The notes beneath the pieces were generated by a model. The model was not told the origin of the DNA. It saw nothing but the letters and a program-made list of their open reading frames with translations, and searched no databases. Below, piece after piece: positions 26,114-34,515 of a stretch of 64,000 nt of DNA. How positions within the stretch are numbered: position 1 is the first letter of the stretch; every line of letters begins with the position of its first letter. Origin of the DNA: Streptomyces spirodelae (GTDB taxonomy: Bacteria; Actinomycetota; Actinomycetes; Streptomycetales; Streptomycetaceae); assembly GCF_017676385.1 (NCBI RefSeq), contig NZ_JAFFZN010000031.1:34251-98250 (forward strand), written 5' to 3'. Both the position numbers and the translations under genes were made by a program.

Positions 26114-27343
26114 TCAGCCCTGGAACTCCTGGAGGCCCTTGAGGGCCTGGTCCAAGAGGGCTTGGCGCCCGGCCAGCTCCTGCTCGAGCTTGGCGGCCTT
26201 GGCCTCATTTCCGGCCGAGCGGGCCTGCTCGATCTGGGCCTTCAGCTTGTCGACCGCGTCCTGGAGCTGACCGGCCAGCCCGGTGGCGCGGGCCCGCGCC
26301 TCGGGGTTGGTCCGGCGCCACTCGGCCTCCTCGGCCTCCTGGATGGCCCGCTCGACGGCGTGCATCCGGCCCTCGATCTTCGGCCGGGCGTCACGCGGCA
26401 CATGGCCGATGGCGTCCCAGCGCTCGTTGATCGCGCGGAAAGCGCTCCGTGCGGTCTTCAGATCGGTGATCGGCAGCAGCTTCTCCGCCTCGGCGGCCAG
26501 CTCCTCCTTGCGGGCGAGGTTCTCCCGCTGTTCGCTGTCACGCTCGGCGAAGACCTCGCTGCGGGCCTGGAAGAAGACGTCCTGGGCGCCCCGGAACCGG
26601 GCCCACAGGTCGTCCTCGTGCTCGCGCTGCGCCCGGCCCGCGGCCTTCCACTCCTGCATCAGCTCGCGGTACTTGGCAGCTGTGGGGCCCCAGTCCCGCG
26701 AGTCGGAGAGCGCCTCGGCCTCCGCGACCAGCTTCTCCTTGCGCTGCCGTGCCTCTTCGCGCTGTGCGTCCAACTGCGCGAAGTGGGCCTTGCGGCGCTT
26801 GGAGAACGCGGAGCGGGCGTGCGAGAAGCGGTGCCACAGCTCGTCGTCGCTCTTGCGGTCCAGCCTCGGCAGGCCCTTCCAGGTGTCGACCAGGGCCCGC
26901 AGCCGCTCGCCCGCGGCCCGCCACTGTTCGCTCTGGGCCAGCTCCTCGGCCTCGGCGACCAGCTCCTCCTTGGCGCGGCGGGCCTCCTCGGCCTGCTGGG
27001 CCTTGCGGACCCTGCGCTCCTCACGGCGCTTCTCGACGACCTCGGTGAGGCCGTCGAGCCGGCCGCGCAGCGCGTCCAGGTCGCCCACCGCGGTGTGCGC
27101 GTCGATCTGCTCGCGCAGGTGGTCGATCGCCGCTGTGGCGTCCTTGGCCGACAGGTCGGTGGTCTTCACCCGGCGCTCAAGCAGGTCGATCTCCACGACC
27201 AGACCGTCGTACTTGCGCTTGAAGTAGGCGAGGGCTTCGTCAGGCGAGCCGGCCTGCCACGAGCCGGCGACCTTCTCGCCGTCCGCCGTACGCACGTACA
27301 CAGTCCCCGCGTCGTCGACGCGGCCCCACGGGTCGCTGCTCAC
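26114..27343 (-). CDS. DUF349 coiled-coil protein
   Basis: Protein of 409 aa dominated by charged helices. It contains repeated DUF349 units, seen as EQWRAAGERLRALVDTWKGL, RDWGPTAAKYRELMQEWKAA and KTARSAFRAINERWDAIG, each followed by a segment like DELWHRFSHARSAFSKRR. The short N-terminal part (SSDPWGRVDDAGTVYVRT) has a beta-strand pattern. Function of DUF349 proteins is unknown; the helices suggest a scaffold or nucleic-acid interaction. GTG at 27343 has GGAGGAGG just upstream. The gene is convergent with relA. Confidence 0.9.
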   Translation of the reverse strand: MSSDPWGRVDDAGTVYVRTADGEKVAGSWQAGSPDEALAYFKRKYDGLVVEIDLLERRVKTTDLSAKDATAAIDHLREQIDAHTAVGDLDALRGRLDGLTEVVEKRREERRVRKAQQAEEARRAKEELVAEAEELAQSEQWRAAGERLRALVDTWKGLPRLDRKSDDELWHRFSHARSAFSKRRKAHFAQLDAQREEARQRKEKLVAEAEALSDSRDWGPTAAKYRELMQEWKAAGRAQREHEDDLWARFRGAQDVFFQARSEVFAERDSEQRENLARKEELAAEAEKLLPITDLKTARSAFRAINERWDAIGHVPRDARPKIEGRMHAVERAIQEAEEAEWRRTNPEARARATGLAGQLQDAVDKLKAQIEQARSAGNEAKAAKLEQELAGRQALLDQALKGLQEFQG

Positions 27344-27518
27344 AGCGCCTCCTCCACAAGATGCCTGGGAGGGCTGCGGCCCCCCGGCATCGTCCACGTA
27401 TCTCGTCACAGCCAACATAGGCGACCGGCGCCCGCGCTGTCCGCATCCGGCGAGCGGCGAATTGCCGGTCGGGAGCGGTTCGGCGAACGGTACCGCGCGC
27501 GGCGACGGCCGGGCACGG

Positions 27519-28334
27519 TCAGGACTTACGGACCGTAGCCTTGTCGATCACCACGGTGGCGTTGGGCCGCCCGTCGCCCTGGGCCTGCATCGGGGTCAGC
27601 CCGGCCTTGGCGATCTTCTTCAGCACCTTCATACCCGACGCCGAGACCTTGCCGAACGGCGTGTACTTGGGAGGGAGCTCACTGTCCTTGTAGACGAGGA
27701 AGAACTGGCTGCCGCCGGTGTCGGGGCCGCTGTTGGCCATCGCCACGGTCCCGGCCGGGTACTCGGCGCCCTTGAGGTTCTCGTCGGGCAGTTCGTAGCC
27801 GGGACCGCCGCTTCCGGTGCCGGTCGGGTCGCCGCACTGCAGCACGTAGAGCTGCTGGGGCGGGCCGGTCATCCGGTGGCAGGGCGTGTGGTCGAGGAAC
27901 TTCTCGCCCGCCAGGAAGTCGAAGGAGTTGACCGTGTGCGGCGCCTTGGCGGGGTCCATGGCGATGTCGATCTCGCCGCACGTGGTGCTCAGCTCCATGG
28001 TGTAGGAGGCCGACTTGTCCACCTTCATGGCCGGCTCCTTCTTCCACTTCTTGGCCGTCGGCCTGCCCTTGGCGGGCTTGTCGCAGGGGTCCGGGGCCTT
28101 GCTGGTGGGAGGGGCCGAGGGCTGCTCGGCCGGGCCTTCGGCGTCGTCCTTCTTGTCGCCGTTGAGCCCGCCGGAGGCGGCGTAGGCCCCTCCGGCGGCC
28201 AGGACGATCACCAGGCCGAGGGCGATGGAGATATTGCGTATGCGGGCCTTGCGGCGGGCCGCTTCCCGCCGCTTGAGCTGCCGCTCGTACTTCTGCCGGG
28301 CGAGCTGCTTTCTGCGCTGCTCACTGCTGACCAC
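27519..28334 (-). CDS. Membrane-anchored cyclophilin-type peptidyl-prolyl isomerase
   Basis: Protein of 271 aa. A basic cytoplasmic N-terminus (QRRKQLARQKYERQLKRRE) precedes a single membrane segment near 33-52 (NISIALGLVIVLAAGGAYAA), a Pro/Lys-rich linker, then a cyclophilin domain (MELSTTCGEIDIAMD, FDFLAGEKFLDHTPCHRM, AMANSGPDTGGSQFFLVY). The catalytic-site region is recognisable, although the usual HRVI is CHRM. Presumed to assist folding of exported proteins outside the membrane. GTG at 28334 has GGAG eight bases upstream. Confidence 0.92.
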   Translation of the reverse strand: MVSSEQRRKQLARQKYERQLKRREAARRKARIRNISIALGLVIVLAAGGAYAASGGLNGDKKDDAEGPAEQPSAPPTSKAPDPCDKPAKGRPTAKKWKKEPAMKVDKSASYTMELSTTCGEIDIAMDPAKAPHTVNSFDFLAGEKFLDHTPCHRMTGPPQQLYVLQCGDPTGTGSGGPGYELPDENLKGAEYPAGTVAMANSGPDTGGSQFFLVYKDSELPPKYTPFGKVSASGMKVLKKIAKAGLTPMQAQGDGRPNATVVIDKATVRKS

Positions 28335-28350
28335 GGTCTCGTCTCCTTCG

Positions 28351-28380
28351 AGGCGTCTGGCGAGGCGTCTTCAAGGCGTC
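28351..28380. repeat. Three AGGCGTC heptamers in a divergent promoter region
   Basis: AGGCGTC occurs at 28351-28357, 28363-28369 and 28374-28380, spaced 12 and 11 bp. They lie 17 bp upstream of the cyclophilin start, roughly one helical turn apart, in the 213-bp divergent gap. A possible binding site, but low sequence complexity could explain it. The rest of the gap has a TAGGCT at 28468 that could be a -10 element for the downstream gene. Confidence 0.35.
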
Positions 28381-28547
28381 GCACCTGCGGGCCTCACGTA
28401 CCGTATACGCGACCCTCACGGGCTCGCCCCGCCCGTTACGGGTTCGCCGCGCGCGGACCTGCGCCGGTAGGCTGGCAGCTGCCTGACCGGCGACGGGCCT
28501 GCTCGGCCGTGTCGCCGCCCCCGCTGTCGGACGAATGAAGGACGATC

Positions 28548-29273
28548 GTGCTCGTTGCCGGGTTCCCCGCCGGGGCCTGGGGGACCAACTGTTATCTGGT
28601 CGCCCCCGCCGCCGGCGAGGAGTGCGTGATCATCGATCCGGGCCACCAGGCCGCGCAGGGTGTCGAGGAGGTCGTCGCCAAGCACCGGCTGAAGCCGGTC
28701 GCGGTGGTCCTCACCCACGGGCACCTCGATCACGTCGCCTCCGTCGTCCCGGTCTGCGGCTCGCACGACGTGCCCGCCTGGATCCACCCGGACGACCGCT
28801 ACATGATGAGCGACCCGGAGAAGGCGCTGGGAATGACCATCGGGCAGCAGCTGATGGGCGAGCTGACGGTGGGCGAGCCGGACGACGTCCAAGAGCTCTC
28901 CGACGGCGCCGTGCTGAACCTGGCGGGGCTGGAGCTGACCGTCGCGCACGCGCCGGGCCATACCAAGGGGTCGGTGACCTTCAGGATGCCCGAACAGGCG
29001 GACGTGCCACCCGTGCTGTTCTCCGGCGACCTGCTGTTCCCCGGCTCCATCGGACGCACTGATCTGCCCGGCGGCGACCCGGACGAGATCCTCCGGTCCC
29101 TGGCGCGTGTGTGCCTTCCGCTGGAGGACGAGACCGTGGTCCTGCCCGGGCACATGCACCAGACGACCATCGGCCGCGAGCGTGCCACCAATCCCTTTCT
29201 GCGACAGGTGGCGGAGCACGGCCCGGGAGGCGGGGGCACGGACGCTGCCGCCACCCCGCGACGAGGAATGTGA
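28548..29273 (+). CDS. Metallo-beta-lactamase fold hydrolase (glyoxalase II-like)
   Basis: Protein of 241 aa with the metal-binding motif THGHLDH (H57, H59, D61, H62), followed by APGHTKGSVTF, FSGDLLFPGSIGRTDLPGGD and LPGHMHQTTIGRE, which supply the remaining ligands. The layout matches the glyoxalase II-like subgroup that hydrolyses thioesters such as S-lactoylglutathione or mycothiol analogues; the true substrate here is unknown. It is a frequent partner of hisS in actinobacteria, which starts 11 bp downstream. GTG start. Confidence 0.9.
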   Translation: MLVAGFPAGAWGTNCYLVAPAAGEECVIIDPGHQAAQGVEEVVAKHRLKPVAVVLTHGHLDHVASVVPVCGSHDVPAWIHPDDRYMMSDPEKALGMTIGQQLMGELTVGEPDDVQELSDGAVLNLAGLELTVAHAPGHTKGSVTFRMPEQADVPPVLFSGDLLFPGSIGRTDLPGGDPDEILRSLARVCLPLEDETVVLPGHMHQTTIGRERATNPFLRQVAEHGPGGGGTDAAATPRRGM

Positions 29274-29284
29274 CGAGAAGCCAC

Positions 29285-30547
29285 GTGAGCACCTTCAAGG
29301 CCCCCAAGGGCACCTACGATCTGCTGCCGCCCGACTCCGCGACGTATCTCGCCGTGCGCGAGGCGATCGCAGCGCCGCTGCGCAGGTCCGGCTACGGCTA
29401 TGTTGAGACCCCCGGGTTCGAGAGCGTCGAGCTGTTCGCGCGCGGTGTCGGTGAGTCCACCGACATCGTGACCAAGGAGATGTACACCCTCACCACCAAG
29501 GGCGGCGACGAGCTGGCCCTGCGCCCCGAGGGCACCGCCTCGGTGCTGCGCGCCGCACTGGAGGCCAACCTCCACAAGGCGGGCAACCTCCCGGTGAAGC
29601 TGTGGTATTCGGGTTCGTACTACCGCTACGAGCGCCCCCAGAAGGGCCGCTACCGGCACTTCTCGCAGGTGGGCGCCGAGGCGCTGGGCACCGAGGACCC
29701 GACGCTGGACGCCGAGCTGATCATCCTGGCGTACGACGCCTACCGCACGCTGGGGCTGACCGGCTTCCGGCTGCTGCTCAACTCGCTGGGCGACCGCACC
29801 TGCCGCCCCGTCTACCGGGCCGCGCTCCAGGACTTCCTGCGCGGGCTCGACCTGGACGAGGACACCCGGGCCAGGATCGAGATCAACCCGCTGCGCGTCC
29901 TGGACGACAAACGCGAGAGCGTCCAGCGGCAGTTGGCCGGCGCTCCGATGATGCGCGACCACCTGTGCGAGGAGTGCAAAGCCTTCCACGAGGAGGTGCG
30001 CGCGCTGCTCACCGAGGCGGACGTGCCCTTCGAGGACGACCCGCGGCTGGTGCGCGGCCTGGACTACTACACGCGTACCACTTTCGAGTTCGTCCACGAC
30101 GGCCTCGGCTCGCAGTCGGCCATCGGCGGCGGCGGCCGGTACGACGGCCTCTCCGAGATGATCGGCGGTCCCGCACTGCCGTCCGTCGGCTGGGCGCTGG
30201 GCGTGGACCGCACGGTGCTGGCGCTGGAGGCCGAGGGGGTCGGGCTCGAACTGGCGCCGCCCACCGAGCTGTTCGCCGTACCGATCGGTGACGAGGCGCG
30301 TCGGCGGCTGTTCCGCCTGGTCACCGAGTTGCGCCGGGAAGGCGTGGCGGCGGACATGGCGTACGGCGGCAAGGGCATGAAGAACGCCATGAAGTCGGCC
30401 AACCGTTCAGGCGCCCGGTTCGCGCTGCTGCTCGGGGAGCGGGATCTGGCCGAGGGTGTGGCCCAGCTCAAGGACCTCGCCAGCGGCGAGCAGACGGCCC
30501 TCGCACTCGATCGTGTGGTGGCCGAAGTGCGGGCCAAGCTGCGGTGA
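29285..30547 (+). CDS. hisS: Histidine-tRNA ligase
   Basis: Charges tRNA-His. The 420-aa class IIa synthetase has motif 1 region FKAPKGTYDLLPPDS, motif 2 YYRYERPQKGRYRHFSQVG, the histidine-binding RGLDYYTRTTFE and GGGGRYDGL, and a C-terminal anticodon-binding domain with KSANRSGARFALLLGE. GTG at 29285 with GAGAAG upstream. Confidence 0.97.
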   Translation: MSTFKAPKGTYDLLPPDSATYLAVREAIAAPLRRSGYGYVETPGFESVELFARGVGESTDIVTKEMYTLTTKGGDELALRPEGTASVLRAALEANLHKAGNLPVKLWYSGSYYRYERPQKGRYRHFSQVGAEALGTEDPTLDAELIILAYDAYRTLGLTGFRLLLNSLGDRTCRPVYRAALQDFLRGLDLDEDTRARIEINPLRVLDDKRESVQRQLAGAPMMRDHLCEECKAFHEEVRALLTEADVPFEDDPRLVRGLDYYTRTTFEFVHDGLGSQSAIGGGGRYDGLSEMIGGPALPSVGWALGVDRTVLALEAEGVGLELAPPTELFAVPIGDEARRRLFRLVTELRREGVAADMAYGGKGMKNAMKSANRSGARFALLLGERDLAEGVAQLKDLASGEQTALALDRVVAEVRAKLR

Positions 30548-30553
30548 CCGCGC

Positions 30554-30588
30554 GGCCGGTTGGGGCAGAATGTGCCCCGGTACCGGCC
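30554..30588 (+). terminator. Hairpin after hisS
   Basis: GGCCGG (30554-30559) pairs with CCGGCC (30583-30588), with an inner GGGGCA/TGCCCC stem and a GAATG loop. It sits 7 bp after hisS and 30 bp before the VKOR start. Confidence 0.5.
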
Positions 30589-30617
30589 ATGGACCAGATG
30601 ACGGGACGTAAAGGGCT

Positions 30618-31253
30618 ATGACGACGATGGCACCCCTCGACGAGGCGCACACGGGCGTGGACGGACCGAAGGGGGGTGCCGTCGGCGCGAGCAGGGGCTT
30701 CGCCTGGATGCTCATCGTCACCGGCGCCGCCGGACTGCTCGCGGCCTGGGTCATCACGCTGGACAAGTTCAAGCTCCTGGAGGACAAGAACTTCAAGCCT
30801 GCGTGCAGCATCAACCCCGTCGTCTCCTGCGGCAACATCATGCAGAGCGACCAGGCTGCGGCCTTCGGCGTGCCCAACCCGATGATCGGGCTGGTGGCTT
30901 ACGGCATCGTGATCTGTGTCGGGGTGACCCTGCTCACCCGCGCGACCTTCCCGCGCTGGTACTGGCTCACCTTCAACGCGGGCTGTCTGTTCGGCGTCGG
31001 CTTCGTGACCTGGCTCCAGTACGAGTCGCTGTACACCATCGGGAACCTGTGCCTGTGGTGCTCGCTGGCCTGGGTCGCGACGATCATCATGTTCTGGTAC
31101 ATCACAGCGCACAACGTCCGCAACCGCTTCCTGCCCGCCCCTGCCGCCGTACGCGGCTTCGCCGACGAGTTCCCGTGGGTGATCCCGGTACTGCACATCG
31201 GGGTGATCGGCATTCTGATCCTGACCCGCTGGTGGGACTTCTGGACCAGCTGA
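30618..31253 (+). CDS. Vitamin K epoxide reductase (VKOR) family protein
   Basis: Reoxidises DsbA-like disulfide catalysts using menaquinone. The 211-aa membrane protein has about five hydrophobic segments, the periplasmic-loop cysteines C63 and C71 (PACSINPVVSCGNIM), and the active-site CxxC as C145-C148 (NLCLWCSL). All four redox cysteines needed for a working VKOR are present. ATG at 30618. Bacterial VKOR replaces DsbB in actinobacteria. Confidence 0.94.
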   Translation: MTTMAPLDEAHTGVDGPKGGAVGASRGFAWMLIVTGAAGLLAAWVITLDKFKLLEDKNFKPACSINPVVSCGNIMQSDQAAAFGVPNPMIGLVAYGIVICVGVTLLTRATFPRWYWLTFNAGCLFGVGFVTWLQYESLYTIGNLCLWCSLAWVATIIMFWYITAHNVRNRFLPAPAAVRGFADEFPWVIPVLHIGVIGILILTRWWDFWTS

Positions 31254-31306
31254 GTCGCGGGCCGCGGGCGGCGCGGTTGTCGGAGCCCTGACTTAGGGTT
31301 TCCGGT

Positions 31307-32662
31307 GTGGAGCCCGATCTTTTCACCGCAGCAGCAGAGGACCGCCAGGCCAAGGACCCGTCCGCCAGCCCGCTGGCCGTCCGGATGCGGCCGCGCACTC
31401 TGGACGAGGTGGTGGGGCAGCAGCATCTGCTGCGCCCCGGCTCGCCGCTGCGCCGTCTGGTGGGGGAGGGCGGCGGCGGTCCGGCCGGAACGTCCTCGGT
31501 GATGCTGTGGGGACCGCCAGGCACCGGCAAGACGACCCTCGCGTACGTCGTCAGCCAGGCCACCGACAAGCGGTTCGTCGAACTGTCGGCCATCACCGCC
31601 GGGGTCAAGGAGGTGCGCAGCGTCATCGACGGCGCCCGCCGCGCCTCCGGCGCCTACGGCAAGGACACCGTCCTCTTCCTCGACGAGATCCACCGCTTCA
31701 GCAAGGCCCAGCAGGACTCCCTGCTGCCCGCCGTGGAGAACCGCTGGGTCACGCTGATCGCGGCCACCACCGAGAACCCGTACTTCTCGGTGATCTCGCC
31801 GCTGCTCTCCCGCTCCCTGCTGCTGACGCTGGAGCCGTTGACCGACGACGACCTCCGCGGTCTGCTGCGCCGCGCGGTGGCCGACGAGCGCGGCCTCGCC
31901 GCAGAGGTGACGCTGCCCGAGGACTCCGAGGACCATCTGCTGCGGATCGCGGGCGGCGACGCGCGGCGCGCGCTGACGGCGCTGGAGGCGGGCGCCGGGG
32001 CAGCGCTCGCCAAGGGCGAGAGTGCCATCTCGCTGGCCACCGTCGAGGAGGCCGTCGACCGCGCGGCCGTGAAATACGACCGCGCCGGAGACCAGCACTA
32101 CGACGTGGCCAGCGCGCTGATCAAGTCCATCCGGGGCTCGGATGTGGACGCCGCGCTTCACTACCTGGCGCGGATGATCGAGGCCGGCGAGGACCCGAGA
32201 TTCATCGCGCGGCGCCTGATGATCTCCGCCAGCGAGGACATCGGGCTCGCCGATCCGACCGCGCTGCAGACCGCCGTGGCCGCAGCGCAGGCCGTCGCGA
32301 TGATCGGCTTTCCCGAAGCGCGGATCACCCTCGGCCAGGCCACGGTGGCGCTCGCGCTGGCGCCCAAGTCGAACGCGGCGTATCTCGCCATCGACGCGGC
32401 GCTGGCGGACGTACGGGCCGGGCTCGCCGGGCCCGTACCGCCGCACCTGCGGGACAGCCACTACAAGGGGTCGCAGAAGCTGGGGCACGGGCAGGGGTAT
32501 CAGTACCCGCACGACCTTCCCGGGGGGATCGCCGCCCAGCAGTACGCGCCGGATGCGGTGCACGGGCGCCGCTATTACGAGCCCACCCGTTATGGGGCCG
32601 AGGCGCGGTATGCGGACATCGCCGACCGTGTGCGGTCCCGCCTGCGCGGCGAGGCGGACTGA
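31307..32662 (+). CDS. rarA: Replication-associated recombination protein A (RarA/MgsA)
   Basis: AAA+ ATPase of the clamp-loader class acting at stalled replication forks. The 451-aa protein has MRPRTLDEVVGQQHLL at the N-terminus, Walker A GPPGTGKTT (from residue 69), Walker B LFLDEIHRF, sensor motif ATTENP, and the RarA-specific C-terminal tetramerisation region with YKGSQKLGHGQGYQYPHD. GTG at 31307. Confidence 0.95.
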   Translation: MEPDLFTAAAEDRQAKDPSASPLAVRMRPRTLDEVVGQQHLLRPGSPLRRLVGEGGGGPAGTSSVMLWGPPGTGKTTLAYVVSQATDKRFVELSAITAGVKEVRSVIDGARRASGAYGKDTVLFLDEIHRFSKAQQDSLLPAVENRWVTLIAATTENPYFSVISPLLSRSLLLTLEPLTDDDLRGLLRRAVADERGLAAEVTLPEDSEDHLLRIAGGDARRALTALEAGAGAALAKGESAISLATVEEAVDRAAVKYDRAGDQHYDVASALIKSIRGSDVDAALHYLARMIEAGEDPRFIARRLMISASEDIGLADPTALQTAVAAAQAVAMIGFPEARITLGQATVALALAPKSNAAYLAIDAALADVRAGLAGPVPPHLRDSHYKGSQKLGHGQGYQYPHDLPGGIAAQQYAPDAVHGRRYYEPTRYGAEARYADIADRVRSRLRGEAD

Positions 32663-32728
32663 TCTTGATCCGGTGAGGGGGCGCCCCTTGCTGCCCGTTG
32701 CGGACTGCGGGTGCGGTGTGGTTGCTCG

Positions 32729-32757
32729 CGCAGTTCCCCGCGCCCCTTGCGGGGCGC
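32729..32757. repeat. Copy of the CGCAGTTCCCCGCGCCCC hairpin motif
   Basis: CGCAGTTCCCCGCGCCCC followed by TTGC and GGGGCGC: a GCGCCCC/GGGGCGC stem (32740-32746, 32751-32757). It lies between the convergent rarA and DUF2470 genes, where it may serve as a bidirectional terminator. Same motif as at 7861 and 26053. Confidence 0.75.
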
Positions 32758-32765
32758 ATTCCTCC

Positions 32766-33569
32766 CTAACCGCCCGCGGCGAACAAGGTGTGCATCGCAC
32801 GCCGCAGTTCCGGGACCGTGCTGACGGGCTCCGCGAAGTCGAAGCGGACGTCCATGCACGGTCCCGTACCGCTCCATCCCCGCACGCGGAGCCCGAAGCG
32901 GTCGAGCGCCAGTGGGACGGCTCGCTCCCAGCCCTGGCAGGCACACAGCCCGCGCACCTGCTCCTGATGCGCGGCGGCCAGGTGCTGCAGCAGCTCCGCC
33001 TCATGGGCGGCGAGCGGGTCAGGAAGGGCGGCGGCGAAGGCGTCGGGTTCCACGGGCTCCTCGCCCCACAGGTCGTCGACGTGGGCCTCGCCGACCTCCA
33101 GCCGCAGCATCCGCCGGGAGGTTCCGGCGACGGGCGCCGAGGGGGCGGCTTCGGCGAGCAGCCGGGCGCAGGCGGCGCGGTCGTCACCGCGTACGGGGGT
33201 GAGCCAGCCGGCGACCCAGGCGCGGCCCCGCACCCGGTGCGGTACGGAGACCGGCGCCACATCCGTGATCTCCATCACCGCGGCGAGGTCGTCGTCGTGC
33301 GCGTAGGAACTCACGCGTGCTTCCAGCGAGTCCGCGGGGACCAGCAACAGGACGTCTCCGTCGGGGGTCACGGTGCGGGCCTCGGGTACGCCTGAGCCCG
33401 GTTCCCGCAGGTCGGGCTCGGCCCCGGGAATGGTCAGCAGGGCGGATACGCTGGATTGCGCGAGGGTTCGTACACGTTCGGCGGCGGTTGGCCGCCGGTC
33501 GTCTTCCACGGGACGCGGCTGTTCCTCCTCGGCGTCGGTGCCAGGCAGGGAAATCCCAGGTCGAAACAT
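32766..33569 (-). CDS. DUF2470 / HugZ-like protein, possible haem-iron utilisation
   Basis: Protein of 267 aa with a variable acidic N-terminus, a split-barrel-like middle (DGDVLLLVPADSLEARVSSY, then VMEITDVAPVSVPHRVRGRAWVAGWL cut by a turn) and a C-terminal DUF2470-type domain beginning HEAELLQHLAAAHQEQ and ending in a GPCMDVRFDFAEPV segment. DUF2470 domains occur in HugZ-type haem-degrading and pyridoxamine-oxidase-like proteins. A near-consensus iron box sits 14 bp upstream of the ATG at 33569 (GAGGAG site), which supports an iron-related role. Enzyme activity is not proven. Confidence 0.78.
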   Translation of the reverse strand: MFRPGISLPGTDAEEEQPRPVEDDRRPTAAERVRTLAQSSVSALLTIPGAEPDLREPGSGVPEARTVTPDGDVLLLVPADSLEARVSSYAHDDDLAAVMEITDVAPVSVPHRVRGRAWVAGWLTPVRGDDRAACARLLAEAAPSAPVAGTSRRMLRLEVGEAHVDDLWGEEPVEPDAFAAALPDPLAAHEAELLQHLAAAHQEQVRGLCACQGWERAVPLALDRFGLRVRGWSGTGPCMDVRFDFAEPVSTVPELRRAMHTLFAAGG

Positions 33570-33583
33570 ACGTGCTCCTCGGC

Positions 33584-33602
33584 TAAGGTAAGGCTCACCT
33601 AA
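33584..33602. promoter_or_regulatory. Iron box (DmdR1/IdeR-type operator)
   Basis: TAAGGTAAGGCTCACCTAA. This matches the Streptomyces iron-box consensus TTAGGTTAGGCTCACCTAA at 17 of 19 positions. It is centred between the divergent DUF2470 gene (start 33569) and rpsD (start 33625), directly upstream of both ribosome-binding sites, so an iron-loaded repressor bound here could block either or both promoters. Confidence 0.75.
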
Positions 33603-33624
33603 CTTACACGGAGGTCCGTTCAAC

Positions 33625-34236
33625 GTGAACCAGTCGCGTCCCAAGGTCAAGAAGTCGCGTGCCCTGGGCGTCGCGCTGACCCCGAAGGCCGTCAAGTACT
33701 TCGAACAGCGCCCGTACCCGCCCGGGGAGCACGGCCGGGGCCGCAAGCAGAACAGTGACTACAAGGTCCGTCTGCTGGAGAAGCAGCGCCTGCGCGCGCA
33801 GTACGACATCAGCGAGAGCCAGATGCGCCGCGCCTACGAGCGCGCCCGCAAGACCGGCCAGAAGACGGGCGAGGCCCTGGTCGTCGAGCTGGAGCGGCGG
33901 CTGGACGCGCTCGTGCTGCGCTCCGGTCTGGCCCGCACGATCTACCAGGCCCGCCAGATGGTGGTGCACGGCCACATCGCGGTCAACGACCGGAAGGTCG
34001 ACAAGCCGTCCTTCCGCGTCCGTCCCGACGACGTGGTGATGGTCCGCGAGCGCAGCCGCGACAAGTACCCCTTCCAGGTCGCCCGTGAGGGTGGCTACGC
34101 GGGCGAGGGGGAGACCCCCCGCTACCTCCAGGTCAACCTGCAGGCGCTCGCCTTCCGCCTGGACCGGGACCCCAACCGCAAGGAGATCCCGGTGATCTGC
34201 GACGAGCAACTGGTCGTCGAGTACTACGCCCGCTGA
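33625..34236 (+). CDS. rpsD: 30S ribosomal protein S4 (zinc-free form)
   Basis: Primary 16S rRNA-binding protein. The 203-aa protein starts MNQSRPKVKKSRALGVALTP and has PYPPGEHGRGRKQ, the S4 RNA-binding domain (RLDALVLRSGLARTIYQARQMV interrupted by turns, then HGHIAVNDRKVDKPSFRV). The N-terminal zinc-binding cysteines found in many S4 proteins are absent, so this is the C-minus type. It is outside the usual rpsM-rpsK-rpsD-rpoA cluster. GTG at 33625 with GGAGG upstream. Shares its upstream region with the iron box. Confidence 0.96.
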   Translation: MNQSRPKVKKSRALGVALTPKAVKYFEQRPYPPGEHGRGRKQNSDYKVRLLEKQRLRAQYDISESQMRRAYERARKTGQKTGEALVVELERRLDALVLRSGLARTIYQARQMVVHGHIAVNDRKVDKPSFRVRPDDVVMVRERSRDKYPFQVAREGGYAGEGETPRYLQVNLQALAFRLDRDPNRKEIPVICDEQLVVEYYAR

Positions 34237-34274
34237 CGCAGCACTTCGGATCAGCCCCGCAGGCCCGCCTGCCC

Positions 34275-34312
34275 ACGCCGCATCCCGGCAAGGGCACGGC
34301 GGGCTGCGGCGT
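34275..34312 (+). terminator. Candidate terminator after rpsD
   Basis: ACGCCGCA (34275-34282) pairs with TGCGGCGT (34305-34312), with a further CCCG/CGGG pairing inside. It is 39 bp after the rpsD stop. Confidence 0.5.
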
Positions 34313-34339
34313 TCCCGGCGAGCGCCTCTGCGCCCAGGC

Positions 34340-34381
34340 GGCGCCGCGCCACTGCCGGACGGCGCCGCGCCACTGCCGGAC
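34340..34381. repeat. Perfect 21-bp tandem duplication
   Basis: A 21-bp unit beginning GGCGCCGCGCCACTGCC is present at 34340-34360 and again, identically, at 34361-34381. It lies in the 279-bp gap between rpsD and the DUF948 gene, which otherwise holds the rpsD terminator and a GATAAGGT that could be a -10 element. Confidence 0.85.
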
Positions 34382-34515
34382 TGCGGTGCGCCGCCCCCTA
34401 ATGCGGTACGGAGCGAGCGGCCCGGCGCGATAAGGTCGATACCTCGTACGCCGCCGCGGTCGGCCCCCGGCGAGCGGCGGCCGACCCCCATGACCATCAA
34501 GGGAAGCGGTGCAGC

